Assembly: GCA_017993835.1 (NCBI GenBank)
Contig: JAGOLX010000045.1
Location: forward strand, 1-49,815
Reading direction: 5' to 3'
DNA: 49,815 nt
From: Phycisphaerae bacterium
GTDB lineage: Bacteria > Planctomycetota > Phycisphaerae > Sedimentisphaerales > Anaerobacaceae
The notes under the pieces were generated by a model that saw only the letters and a program-made list of their open reading frames with translations, was not told the origin of the DNA and searched no databases. A program made the position numbers and the translations under genes. This document shows, piece after piece, positions 41,783-49,312 of the stretch (positions within the stretch are counted from its first letter, which is position 1; every line of letters starts with the position of its first letter).

Positions 41783-43234
41783 TCAGATTCTGCCCGAAGG
41801 CCGACGGCCCGTGCCCTCTGTGTTGGTTATGGAATCGCCGAGGTCCTGTCGCATCGCGTCGGCGAGTGTCTGGAGTCGTGTCACGATGTCCGGGTGCTGG
41901 TCCGCGACGTCGTGCTGTTCGCTGATGTCGTTATCCAGGTCGTAGAGGGCCAGGTCGGTCTTGGCCTGCTCGTACCTGGCGGGGATGCCGCCCGAACCGC
42001 CGGGACGACCGGCCAGCGTGCGATAAGCGTGCGGGAAGTGCAGCTTCCATTGACCACTGCGGACCGCTTCGAGTGCCCAGCCCTGGTAGTAGAAGAACGC
42101 TTCGTGCGGGCTCCTGGCGCCGGATTCGCCTGCGATGACCGGCCAGATGTCCTTGCCGTCGATCTTGTGCTTGGGCAGCGACGCGCCCGCAAGGCGGGCG
42201 ATGGTGGGCAGCACATCCATCGTGCTGACCGGCTCGCGGGAGATTCGCCCGCCCGGAATCCGCCCGGGCCACCAGAAGACCGTGGGCTCGCGCTGGCCGC
42301 CGTCGAAGGTGGTGCCCTTGCCCTCGCGGAGTGGTTTGGCGGAGCCCGCATGGTCGCCGTAGCTGAGCCAGGGACCGTTGTCCGAGCAGAACAGGACCAT
42401 CGTGTCCTTGTCGAGCCCGAGACGCTGAAGCGTCGAGACGATCTGCCCGACGGACCAGTCGATTTCCATGACGACATCGCCGAACAGGCCCCGCTTCGAC
42501 TTGCCCTTGAACTTGTCCGAGACGTGCAGCGGGACGTGGACCATCGAGTGCGGCAGGTACAGGAAGAACGGGCGGTCCTGGTTCTTCTCGATGAATCGCA
42601 CCGCCCGCTCGGTGTACCAGGTCGTTAGTTGCGTCTGATCGGGATCGTAGGCGACGACCCGCTCGCCCTCGACCAGCGGCAGGTCGGGATAGCCCCTCGG
42701 GTTCTCCGGGTGCTTGGGCCACATGTCGTTCGAGTAGGGCAGGCCGAAGTACTCGTCGAACCCGTGGCGGGTCGGCAGGAATTGCCGGTGGTGGCCGAGG
42801 TGCCACTTGCCATAGCAGGCGGTCGCGTAGCCCAGCGGCTTGAGCATTTGGGCGATGGTGGTCTCGGTGTCGCTGATGCCGATCTTCGCCTCCGGCCCAA
42901 GCACCTGCGGCAACCCGACCCGCTGCGGATAGCAGCCTGTCATGAGCGCCGCCCTCGACGGGGTACACGACGATGCAGCCGCGTAGAAATCCGTGAATCG
43001 CACGCCCTCGGTCGCCAGGCGGTCGATGTTGGGTGTTTCATAGCCCTCGGCGCCGAAGCAGCCCACGTCGGCATAGCCCATGTCATCGATGAAGATGACG
43101 ACGAAGTTCGGCGGGCGATTCGCGTCCTTGTTTGCCGATGCTCGCGGCGTGCTGGTGCATCCGGAAATCGCGATCCCGCCGGCCGCCAGGCCAACGGCCC
43201 TGAGGAACTCACGACGGTTCAACTCTCGGCCCAT
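41783..43234 (-). CDS. Tat-exported sulfatase A (lipoprotein)
   Basis: A 483-residue sulfatase; first gene of the leftward operon. The N-terminus MGRELNRREFLRAVGLAAGG is a twin-arginine signal with a lipobox (ISGC, 23-26), so it is probably anchored in a membrane after export. The active site shows FVVIFIDDMGYADVG (44-58), formylglycine Cys90 in SSCTPSRAALMTG, GKWHLGHHRQFLPTRHGFDE, and CSDNGPWLSYGDHAGS. The ATG at 43234 has GGAG 9 nt upstream; a TTG at 43249 is less likely. The promoter at 43292-43320 lies about 50 nt before the start. It shares blocks with sulfatase B but differs in the C-terminal third, where substrate choice is set. Confidence 0.92.
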   Translation of the reverse strand: MGRELNRREFLRAVGLAAGGIAISGCTSTPRASANKDANRPPNFVVIFIDDMGYADVGCFGAEGYETPNIDRLATEGVRFTDFYAAASSCTPSRAALMTGCYPQRVGLPQVLGPEAKIGISDTETTIAQMLKPLGYATACYGKWHLGHHRQFLPTRHGFDEYFGLPYSNDMWPKHPENPRGYPDLPLVEGERVVAYDPDQTQLTTWYTERAVRFIEKNQDRPFFLYLPHSMVHVPLHVSDKFKGKSKRGLFGDVVMEIDWSVGQIVSTLQRLGLDKDTMVLFCSDNGPWLSYGDHAGSAKPLREGKGTTFDGGQREPTVFWWPGRIPGGRISREPVSTMDVLPTIARLAGASLPKHKIDGKDIWPVIAGESGARSPHEAFFYYQGWALEAVRSGQWKLHFPHAYRTLAGRPGGSGGIPARYEQAKTDLALYDLDNDISEQHDVADQHPDIVTRLQTLADAMRQDLGDSITNTEGTGRRPSGRI

Positions 43235-43291
43235 TTCACGACTCTCCAAATGCGGGTCCCCATTTCATCTTCCGGCGAAACAGACGTCTTT

Positions 43292-43320
43292 CTTATACCG
43301 TGGCGCAGACGGAATGTCAT
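43292..43320 (-). promoter_or_regulatory. Promoter of the sulfatase-sulfatase-transporter operon
   Basis: On the minus strand ATGACA (complement of 43315-43320, one mismatch to TTGACA) and TATAAG (complement of 43292-43297) are 17 nt apart. Transcription near 43285 leaves a leader of about 50 nt. Confidence 0.6.
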
Positions 43321-43441
43321 CGGACTGTCGAGCGGTTTAGGTTTCGCCGGGATCATCTACGTGCGAAACGCGATCCCTTCTGCTCGCTGTGCTTGCTTCT
43401 TCCGGTCATCCCGCTTCTCCCTTGGGCCGGGCAGGACCTGC

Positions 43442-43470
43442 TTGTGTGAACGGCCAAGGCGCGGTATACT
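43442..43470 (+). promoter_or_regulatory. Promoter placing the broken antitoxin gene on a leaderless transcript
   Basis: TTGTGT at 43442-43447 and TATACT at 43465-43470 are 17 nt apart. The expected transcript start (about 43477) coincides with the ATG, so the mRNA would be leaderless; no ribosome binding site is present. Confidence 0.5.
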
Positions 43471-43476
43471 CAGAGC

Positions 43477-43668
43477 ATGACGAGCGGAGACATGGCCATC
43501 AAGACGATTCAGGATCTCCCGGATTCGGCGACATGAGAGGACATTGAGGAACGGGTCTGCTTCCTGGCCGGAATCGACGAAGGCCCTGCGGATATCCGGG
43601 CCGGCAGGGTAGTTCTCCACGATGAAGTGAAGCGGAACGTTCGAGAATGGGTACGAGTGCGAGTCTGA
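43477..43668 (+). pseudogene. Antitoxin-like gene interrupted by one in-frame TGA
   Basis: A 63-codon frame that is intact except for codon 20, TGA (43534-43536). Before it: MTSGDMAIKTIQDLPDSAT; after it: EDIEERVCFLAGIDEGPADI, then RAGRVVLHDEVKRNVREW. This is the pattern of short antitoxins paired with ParE/RelE-type toxins in many planctomycetes and cyanobacteria, where the interrupted position is usually Trp or a hydrophobic residue (TGG to TGA is one change). No toxin gene is visible downstream: 43669-43965 has no gene, only G/C-rich DNA with the look of another dispersed repeat. Either decayed with its toxin, or a sequencing error. Confidence 0.65.
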
Positions 43669-43965
43669 AGCAGGCCCGCGAGGGCAGTCTGCCGCATTGG
43701 GCCGCCAGCGTGGAGGGGCGTTGGTGGCCCCCGCGCACCGTCCGGTCTCGCAAGCAAACGTCTCGTTCGCGTTCAAGCCGGAGGCGGCAACGCGATAAAC
43801 TCCCCCGACAGGACCGCTTCGGGCGTGCTTCTCCGATGACGACGACGATTCGCGAAGTCCCGTGACGAACCTGATTCACCCTGGAGGGGTTTACACACTT
43901 CCCCGGCTCGCCGGTTATTCTATGGTGAGAAATGAACATGTTCAGTCTCCCTTTGAAGGCCGGCC

Positions 43966-44499
43966 ATGAGGCACGACGAGCGAATCGAGGTGTTTGACAG
44001 GCTCCAGGCCAGGCACCTGCCTTTTCTGACGGCGGTGCTCTGGAAACTCGCGGGCGACCGCGAGATCTTCGCCGAGGCGATGCAGGATGCGCTGCTAAGC
44101 ATGTGGCGGCACGTCGAGAAGCTCGAAGGAGCCGATGCCCCCGGCTACATCTACCGCATCGCTCTGAGCGCCAACTCCCGCGCGTGGCGCAACCGCATCG
44201 GCCGGGATGGGCAGGCGCCACCCTCGGAAACGGGCTTCCGTGAGGAATCCGGGCAAGGGGCCGAGCAGGCTGAGTTGCGGCTGGCGGTCCGCCGGGCGAT
44301 TGCCTCTCTGCCGGCCAGGCAGGGCAGAGCGATTGTCATGCGGTATCTCGAACAGCAGGACTACCCCGCGATTGCCGCCGTCCTGGGATGCTCCGAGGCA
44401 ACCGTCCGGTCCCACGTATCCAAGGCGGTCGCGACGCTCAGGAGCCTGTTGGCGACGCAAATGCAGACGAAGCAGGAATGGGATGATGGCGAAGAATGA
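43966..44499 (+). CDS. ECF-type RNA polymerase sigma factor (module 2)
   Basis: A 177-residue ECF sigma factor. Region 2 (about 10-75) has LQARHLPFLTAVLWKLAGDR, EAMQDALLSMWRHVEKL, GYIYRIALSANSRAWRNRIG; region 4 (about 105-160) has LPARQGRAIVMRYLEQQDYP and AAVLGCSEATVRSHVSKAVA. The downstream membrane protein gene begins inside its last 17 nt (44483), so the two are translationally coupled. The G/C-rich GAAGGCCGGCC lies just before the ATG. Note that the antitoxin-like relic is only 300 nt upstream, with no shared promoter visible. Confidence 0.9.
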   Translation: MRHDERIEVFDRLQARHLPFLTAVLWKLAGDREIFAEAMQDALLSMWRHVEKLEGADAPGYIYRIALSANSRAWRNRIGRDGQAPPSETGFREESGQGAEQAELRLAVRRAIASLPARQGRAIVMRYLEQQDYPAIAAVLGCSEATVRSHVSKAVATLRSLLATQMQTKQEWDDGEE

Positions 44500-45334
44500 C
44501 CTCAATCGAATCCTGAACGGTCTTGGCGGCGACCGGACGCCGGATGACGTTCGCCGGCTGGCGGAGGAACTTGCCGGCCGTCTTCGCCGGGAGCTTATCC
44601 CAACCCGACAGCACAGACATTCCTTTTGGAGGGAACATATCATGAGGAATCGAATAGCACAGTTGGCCGTTGCGGCCGTAATCATCGCAGCGGTTTCCAT
44701 CGGTCTGTATCATCTGGGTGTCTCGCCTGCCGGCACGGGCATCGTCTGGGGCGACGTGCTGGCCAAGGTCCAGAATGTCCCTGTGGTCACCTACAAGATG
44801 AAACTGACGATGACGTATCCCGAGGGGCGGCAGTGGGCGGACGAATCCGACATCTACGTGAGTAAGGAGCATGGAAGCCGGATCGACTCCTACAAGGAAG
44901 GCCAGTTGTACATGGTCAAGCACATCCTGCCCGCCCGCAAGATCGCCTACATCGTTCATCCGCAGCTCAAGCGGTACTTCGAACGGACCCTGTCGGATGA
45001 GCAGGCCGCGGCGATGCGGGACCAGCAGGACCCGAGGCAATGGCTCAGGTGGATTCTCTCGTGGGACTATGTCAAGCTTGGCCGCAGCGAAATCGACGGC
45101 GTCGTGGTCGAGGGGATCGAGGCCAAACGAGAGGACAGGGAGACGATGCGCCTCTGGGTGGACGTTCAGACGAACTGGCCCGTCCGCATCGAGTCGGAGG
45201 GACAGATGATGAACGAAGGCCAGCTTCGGCCGTCGCATATGGTCCTGGACCACTTCCGGTGGGACGCGGAGATCGATCCCGCTGTTTTCGAGCCCAACAT
45301 CCCCGTCGATTACGTGCTCAGTCCGCCCCGGTAG
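44483..45334 (+). CDS. Membrane-anchored anti-sigma-type protein with LolA-like outer domain
   Basis: A 283-residue protein encoded in overlap with the ECF sigma gene. Cytoplasmic N-terminus (MMAKNDLNRILNGLGGDRT, then DVRRLAEELAGRLRREL), one membrane helix (IAQLAVAAVIIAAVSIGLY, about 58-76), then an outer domain of about 190 residues whose strand pattern (VVTYKMKLTMTYPEGRQWAD, VVVEGIEAKREDRETMRLWV, VRIESEGQMMNEGQ) resembles LolA/LolB-like lipid-binding barrels. It probably holds the sigma factor at the membrane and senses an envelope ligand; this is inferred. An ATG at 44643 with strong GGAGGG would give the protein without its cytoplasmic part, so two products are possible. Confidence 0.7.
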   Translation: MMAKNDLNRILNGLGGDRTPDDVRRLAEELAGRLRRELIPTRQHRHSFWREHIMRNRIAQLAVAAVIIAAVSIGLYHLGVSPAGTGIVWGDVLAKVQNVPVVTYKMKLTMTYPEGRQWADESDIYVSKEHGSRIDSYKEGQLYMVKHILPARKIAYIVHPQLKRYFERTLSDEQAAAMRDQQDPRQWLRWILSWDYVKLGRSEIDGVVVEGIEAKREDRETMRLWVDVQTNWPVRIESEGQMMNEGQLRPSHMVLDHFRWDAEIDPAVFEPNIPVDYVLSPPR

Positions 45335-45376
45335 CGACGCGATCGTGCCAGGGTGGTAGTCTACGGTGAACAAAAG

Positions 45377-45411
45377 AAGGAAGGCCGGTCCATTAGGGGC
45401 CGGCCTTCCTT
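45377..45411. terminator. 12-bp perfect hairpin after the sigma module
   Basis: AAGGAAGGCCGG at 45377-45388 pairs perfectly with CCGGCCTTCCTT at 45400-45411, with an 11-nt loop, 43 nt after the stop at 45334. The stem is strong, but only a TT pair closes it, so termination is likely though not classic. It separates sigma modules 2 and 3. Confidence 0.6.
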
Positions 45412-45562
45412 GCCTACTGGACCGCAGCGCAACAAATCGTGAGGCAAATCGCCATTCTTCGTGTAATCTGAGGGATGGCGATTGTCTCTATTGTGAAATG
45501 AGCCCCTGAACGCGACGTGTTGCGTTGGGGGCTCGCACCCAGATCCGGATGCGGAGTTGGGA

Positions 45563-46090
45563 TTGGACGAACGTAGCGACAGAGACTTGGTGATGGCCTC
45601 CTGCAGGGGCGACCGGACGGCGTACGCCGGGCTGGTCCGCCGGCACTATGACCATGTCTTCGTGGTCTGTCTTGGCGTCTTGGGCAATGTCCACGACGCC
45701 GAGGATGTTGCACAGGACGCGATGCTCAAGGGCTTTGAGCAGATCCGCCAGCTCCGCGACGGCGCCCAGTTCGCAGGCTGGGTCGTCGCCATCGCGAGGA
45801 ACCTGAGCATCAACCAGCTCCGCAAGCGCAAGGTCACAGACAAGACGCTCCATGGCGAGAGGCCGACCGAGCACATGGCGGTCGAGTCCGGCCGTGAGGA
45901 CCTGCAACGGGCAGTGGCCCGGCTCCCGCGGGATCTCAGGACGCCGCTGGTGATGTACTACTTCGACGGCCAGGATGTGAAGACCGTCGCGCGGAGGCTC
46001 GATCTCTCGCCTTCCGGCGTCTACCTGAAGCTGCGGACCGCGATCCAAAGACTGCACGAAATGCTGACTCTACGAGGAGATACGCCATGA
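45563..46090 (+). CDS. ECF-type RNA polymerase sigma factor (module 3)
   Basis: A 175-residue ECF sigma factor. Region 2: DLVMASCRGDRTAYAGLVRR, AEDVAQDAMLKGFEQIRQL, GWVVAIARNLSINQLRKRKV; region 4: LPRDLRTPLVMYYFDGQDVK and ARRLDLSPSGVYLKLRTAIQ. The start is taken as TTG at 45563, since GGAG (45553-45556) sits 6 nt upstream; the next ATG at 45593 would remove the first helix. Its stop overlaps the start of the zinc-finger anti-sigma gene by ATGA (46087-46090), giving translational coupling. Confidence 0.88.
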   Translation: MDERSDRDLVMASCRGDRTAYAGLVRRHYDHVFVVCLGVLGNVHDAEDVAQDAMLKGFEQIRQLRDGAQFAGWVVAIARNLSINQLRKRKVTDKTLHGERPTEHMAVESGREDLQRAVARLPRDLRTPLVMYYFDGQDVKTVARRLDLSPSGVYLKLRTAIQRLHEMLTLRGDTP

Positions 46091-46821
46091 ACAGGTCTTG
46101 CCTGGATATGCGGGATGGGATCGTTGATTACCTGCTGGGAGCCCTGGATGGCCCTGGGGCGCGGGCCGTCAAGGAGCATCTGGACGGCTGCGAAGGCTGT
46201 CGGCGATACCTGGAGGACGTCAAACGCCAGTGCGACGCGCTGGCGGAACTGGGCGCGGAGGTGGCCGCAGGGACGACCGCCCGCCAGGACGAGGTGATCC
46301 AGGCGTTGGAGGAAATCACGCCGGACCATGCGGGGCTTGGGGGGATCATCCGGGTTGTCAGGGGGGTCGCGAGGATCGCGGCTGCGGCGGTGCTCGTCCT
46401 CGGTACGGGCGTTGTGATCGGGCGAATGACCGCCCCGAAGCCGGTGGACGTGGAGCAGCTCCATGCGGACTTGCAGGCGTCCATCGTCGCGTCGCTGACG
46501 CCCGCGATTCGCGAGAGCGTCCTGGCGGGACTCCAGGAGCGCCTGGAGGCGGCCCTTGCGAGCAACGATGCGACGCTGCGGGTCGAGGTGGCCGAGCAGA
46601 TCAGTCGGGACCTGCGGACCTTCTCGTCACAGTTCACCGCCAGTTCGGAGAAGCTCCTGGACCAGCGGTTCGCGGAACTCGTCGAGGTCATTGAGGCCGC
46701 ACGCCTGACCGACCGTCGGCAAGTGGCCCAGGCGCTCGAACAGATCAAGATCCTGACCGGCGCGGGCCTGCGGACCGTCGCAGCGCTGGCGGAGGAGCCT
46801 CCGACCCGCGTGCAGAATTGA
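46087..46821 (+). CDS. Zinc-finger (ZAS-type) anti-sigma factor, membrane anchored
   Basis: A 244-residue anti-sigma factor. The N-terminus holds a zf-HC2/ZAS motif: CLDMRDGIVDYLLGALDG, then KEHLDGCEGCRRYL, where His-x3-Cys-x2-Cys binds zinc and contacts the sigma factor. A single membrane helix (IAAAAVLVLGTGVVIG, about 96-112) follows. The extracytoplasmic part is a long, charged, alanine-rich helical region (LHADLQASIVASLTPAIRES, RVEVAEQISRDLRTFSSQFT) likely to form a coiled coil. It overlaps the sigma stop by 4 nt. After it, at 46828-46912, are two dispersed repeat fragments. Confidence 0.88.
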   Translation: MNRSCLDMRDGIVDYLLGALDGPGARAVKEHLDGCEGCRRYLEDVKRQCDALAELGAEVAAGTTARQDEVIQALEEITPDHAGLGGIIRVVRGVARIAAAAVLVLGTGVVIGRMTAPKPVDVEQLHADLQASIVASLTPAIRESVLAGLQERLEAALASNDATLRVEVAEQISRDLRTFSSQFTASSEKLLDQRFAELVEVIEAARLTDRRQVAQALEQIKILTGAGLRTVAALAEEPPTRVQN

Positions 46822-46827
46822 ACGATT

Positions 46828-46912
46828 TACCACAGAGGCACAGAGGTCACAGAGAAGAACGGCGGGATGTGAGCGGATGAAGATGGTGTGCACAGCACAC
46901 CCTACGAAAGGA
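46828..46912. repeat. CACAGAG unit and core of the long dispersed repeat
   Basis: 46828-46860 repeats the unit at 6472-6503 (CCACAGAGGCACAGAGGTCA and following). 46884-46912 contains GGTGTGCACAGCACACCCTA, a variant of the GTGGGCACAGCCCAC core; both arms changed together (GGG to TGT and CCC to ACA), so the palindrome is kept. Confidence 0.6.
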
Positions 46913-46919
46913 CAGAACC

Positions 46920-49223
46920 ATGACATCCGGTAATCGAAGCATCTTGATCGTCGCGCTCGTTGCGCTGTTGGCGCCCGGCCTGGGTGGGGTGGCGCGGTCG
47001 CAGGGCGGCACTTCGACAGAGACGCCGCGAAAGACCTTCACCATCTCGGGGACCGTCGGTGTGCCGGGCGTGAAGTTCAAGGGTCTGCCGGGCGATCCGG
47101 TCTCGGACGATCAGGGCAGATTCTCCATCGAAGTCCCGAACGACCTGAATGGCTACGTGATGCCGATCAAAGAAGGCTATGTTTTCAACCCGCCTTTCGT
47201 CGCCTTCGGTCCTGCCAGCAGGATCGACAACGTGCACTTCACGGCCCGCGTGGTCACATTCGCAATCTCCGGCAACGTCGGAGTGCCTGGAGTCGCGATG
47301 AAAGGCCTGCCCGGCTACGCTGTGGCTGACTCTCAAGGTCGCTATCGGGCCCAGGTGGAGTACGGTTGGTCCGGCACAGTCACGCCGACAAGAGAGGGAT
47401 ACTGCTTCGAGCCCGCTGAAAGGGTCTATGCGCAGGTCACAGCGGATCAGGGAAATCAGAACTACAAAGCCCAGAGAATCACACTCGAGATCTCCGGCTG
47501 CGTCGGCTTGCCCGGCGTGGTGATGAAGGGCTTCCCTGTCGATGTCCTGACGGACTCCGCGGGTGTGTACGTCGTTCAAGTCGACTACGGCTGGAGCGGC
47601 ACAGTCACGCCGGAGAAGGAGGGCTATGCATTCATGCCGCCCTCCAGAACGTTCCAGAAGGTCGAGTCGTCTCTGACGAATCAGGATTGCACCGCCGACG
47701 TCATGACCTTCACGATCTCCGGATTGGTCCGCGTGCTCTCCGCATCCGGTGCTGTCGGTGTGGAGGGAGTCGCCCTGACCGGATTCCCTGGGGATGTCAT
47801 CACCGACGCGAATGGTCGATTCACCGCGACCGTGCCCTACGGCTGGACGGGCACCGTCATCCCGTCGAGGACCGGGTACACGTTCACGCCGCAGTTGCGA
47901 AAGCACGAGCGCGTGCGAAGCCGGATCGAAGCGCACTACGAGGCCAAACCCCTGATGCACACGCTGTCGGACGTGGCTGCGGTTGATAACCTCGGACCGA
48001 TAGCCGGCGTTCGGGTCCTTGCCGAGCCGGGCGGTTACTCCGCCGTCACCGATTCGCAGGGTCGGTATTGGGTCAAGGTGCCCTATGGCTGGAGCGGTCG
48101 TCTGGTCTTGAGCCATCCCGATTTCGAGTTCGGTGTAGCCCCTCAGTATAGAGATGTCACCAGTGATATCATCGACGGAGAAGCAGTGGCGATCTCGGCC
48201 CGAGAGCAGATGGTCGCCATATCCAGCGTGATTGTCTCCAACGGCGAACCCGTCCAGGGCTTGACGCTTCTCGCCGAGCCGGGCGGTTATTCCGCCGTCA
48301 CCGACGAGCAGGGGCGCTACACGATCAGAGTCCCTTACGGCTGGAGCGGCCAGTTGATCCCGCAGGCCCAAGACAGTGAAGTCCGCAGCAAGATCCCGCC
48401 GAGCTCGTATGTCAATGTCACAGGCGACATCATCGATGGGAACTGTGTTGAGATGCTGCCGAGGCAAATGCTGCTGTCATCGAGATCTCGCCTGGGACTT
48501 CGCCAGGCAGATGTCGGCAGTTCGACCGGCGGCGTCCTGGTGATTCCTGTGACGGATACGGCGCCGGAGAGGATCGCCGAGACGACGGAGGATATGCGGG
48601 TCATGCTGCACATCCTCAAGGACAAGCTCAACGAGCCCAGGATGATTCTGGGCGTGCTTCGCGACTACGGCAGCTTCTTCGACGAAGGTCGCACGGTTGA
48701 GGCGCTGTATCTCCAGGGCACTGCCGTGGTGTTCATCGTGCAGGTGGACTTCCCGTACTCGTTCCCGGCGCAACAGCCCGCCGGGGGCGAAGCGGAGCAG
48801 GAGCCCGCCGATCCGGTCTGGGAGCAGGCCCGGCAGAAGCTGCGTTCGCCGCCGGGATCGAGGACGTTGGGGTCGGGCGCCCGGACGCCGCGGATGACGT
48901 TCGACCAGTTCAAGGACGAACTACTCAGGAGTCTCAAGCACGCTGCGAATCTCCGGAACATCGATCCGAACGAGCAGATCATCCTGACGGTCGTCGCACA
49001 GAACGAGGGGGCAAGCCGGGCAGGAGGCGCCGATGCGATGAGGCTGTATCGGGAGGTCTATGGAAGCGACCTCATGGCGACGATGGGCGCAGTCCGTCGT
49101 GCTCGCACCCCCGCGACGACCGTCCTGACGATGCAGGCCAGCAAGGCCGATGTGGACGCCTTCGCCAAGGGCGGCCTCGAGTTCGACCAGTTCCGTCAGA
49201 AGGTCAGATCTTTCACGTACTGA
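46920..49223 (+). CDS. Secreted protein with six beta-sandwich repeats
   Basis: A 767-residue exported protein (signal peptide SILIVALVALLAPGLGGVA). Residues about 40-515 are six tandem repeats of 75-85 residues, each with an opening strand (ISGTVGVPGV in repeat 1), a GKGLPG-like loop, a D-x-x-GRY turn, and the centre YGWSGTVTP; they begin near 40, 113, 188, 264, 350 and 432. These resemble carboxypeptidase-regulatory or bacterial Ig-like folds used in surface proteins. The last 250 residues form a separate domain (TEDMRVMLHILKDKLNEPRM, AVVFIVQVDFPYSFPA, QIILTVVAQNEGASRAGG). It follows the sigma/anti-sigma module 3 and may be its target. Repeats 5 and 6 share the block LAEPGGYSAVTD. Confidence 0.7.
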   Translation: MTSGNRSILIVALVALLAPGLGGVARSQGGTSTETPRKTFTISGTVGVPGVKFKGLPGDPVSDDQGRFSIEVPNDLNGYVMPIKEGYVFNPPFVAFGPASRIDNVHFTARVVTFAISGNVGVPGVAMKGLPGYAVADSQGRYRAQVEYGWSGTVTPTREGYCFEPAERVYAQVTADQGNQNYKAQRITLEISGCVGLPGVVMKGFPVDVLTDSAGVYVVQVDYGWSGTVTPEKEGYAFMPPSRTFQKVESSLTNQDCTADVMTFTISGLVRVLSASGAVGVEGVALTGFPGDVITDANGRFTATVPYGWTGTVIPSRTGYTFTPQLRKHERVRSRIEAHYEAKPLMHTLSDVAAVDNLGPIAGVRVLAEPGGYSAVTDSQGRYWVKVPYGWSGRLVLSHPDFEFGVAPQYRDVTSDIIDGEAVAISAREQMVAISSVIVSNGEPVQGLTLLAEPGGYSAVTDEQGRYTIRVPYGWSGQLIPQAQDSEVRSKIPPSSYVNVTGDIIDGNCVEMLPRQMLLSSRSRLGLRQADVGSSTGGVLVIPVTDTAPERIAETTEDMRVMLHILKDKLNEPRMILGVLRDYGSFFDEGRTVEALYLQGTAVVFIVQVDFPYSFPAQQPAGGEAEQEPADPVWEQARQKLRSPPGSRTLGSGARTPRMTFDQFKDELLRSLKHAANLRNIDPNEQIILTVVAQNEGASRAGGADAMRLYREVYGSDLMATMGAVRRARTPATTVLTMQASKADVDAFAKGGLEFDQFRQKVRSFTY

Positions 49224-49312
49224 CGCCGCACAATTTCACGAGAATTCTGAATCAGAGCGGGTCGGTCTTCGCTAATATAGGCAGTAAGAGCGTTTGTTCA
49301 GGAGGTATGCCT

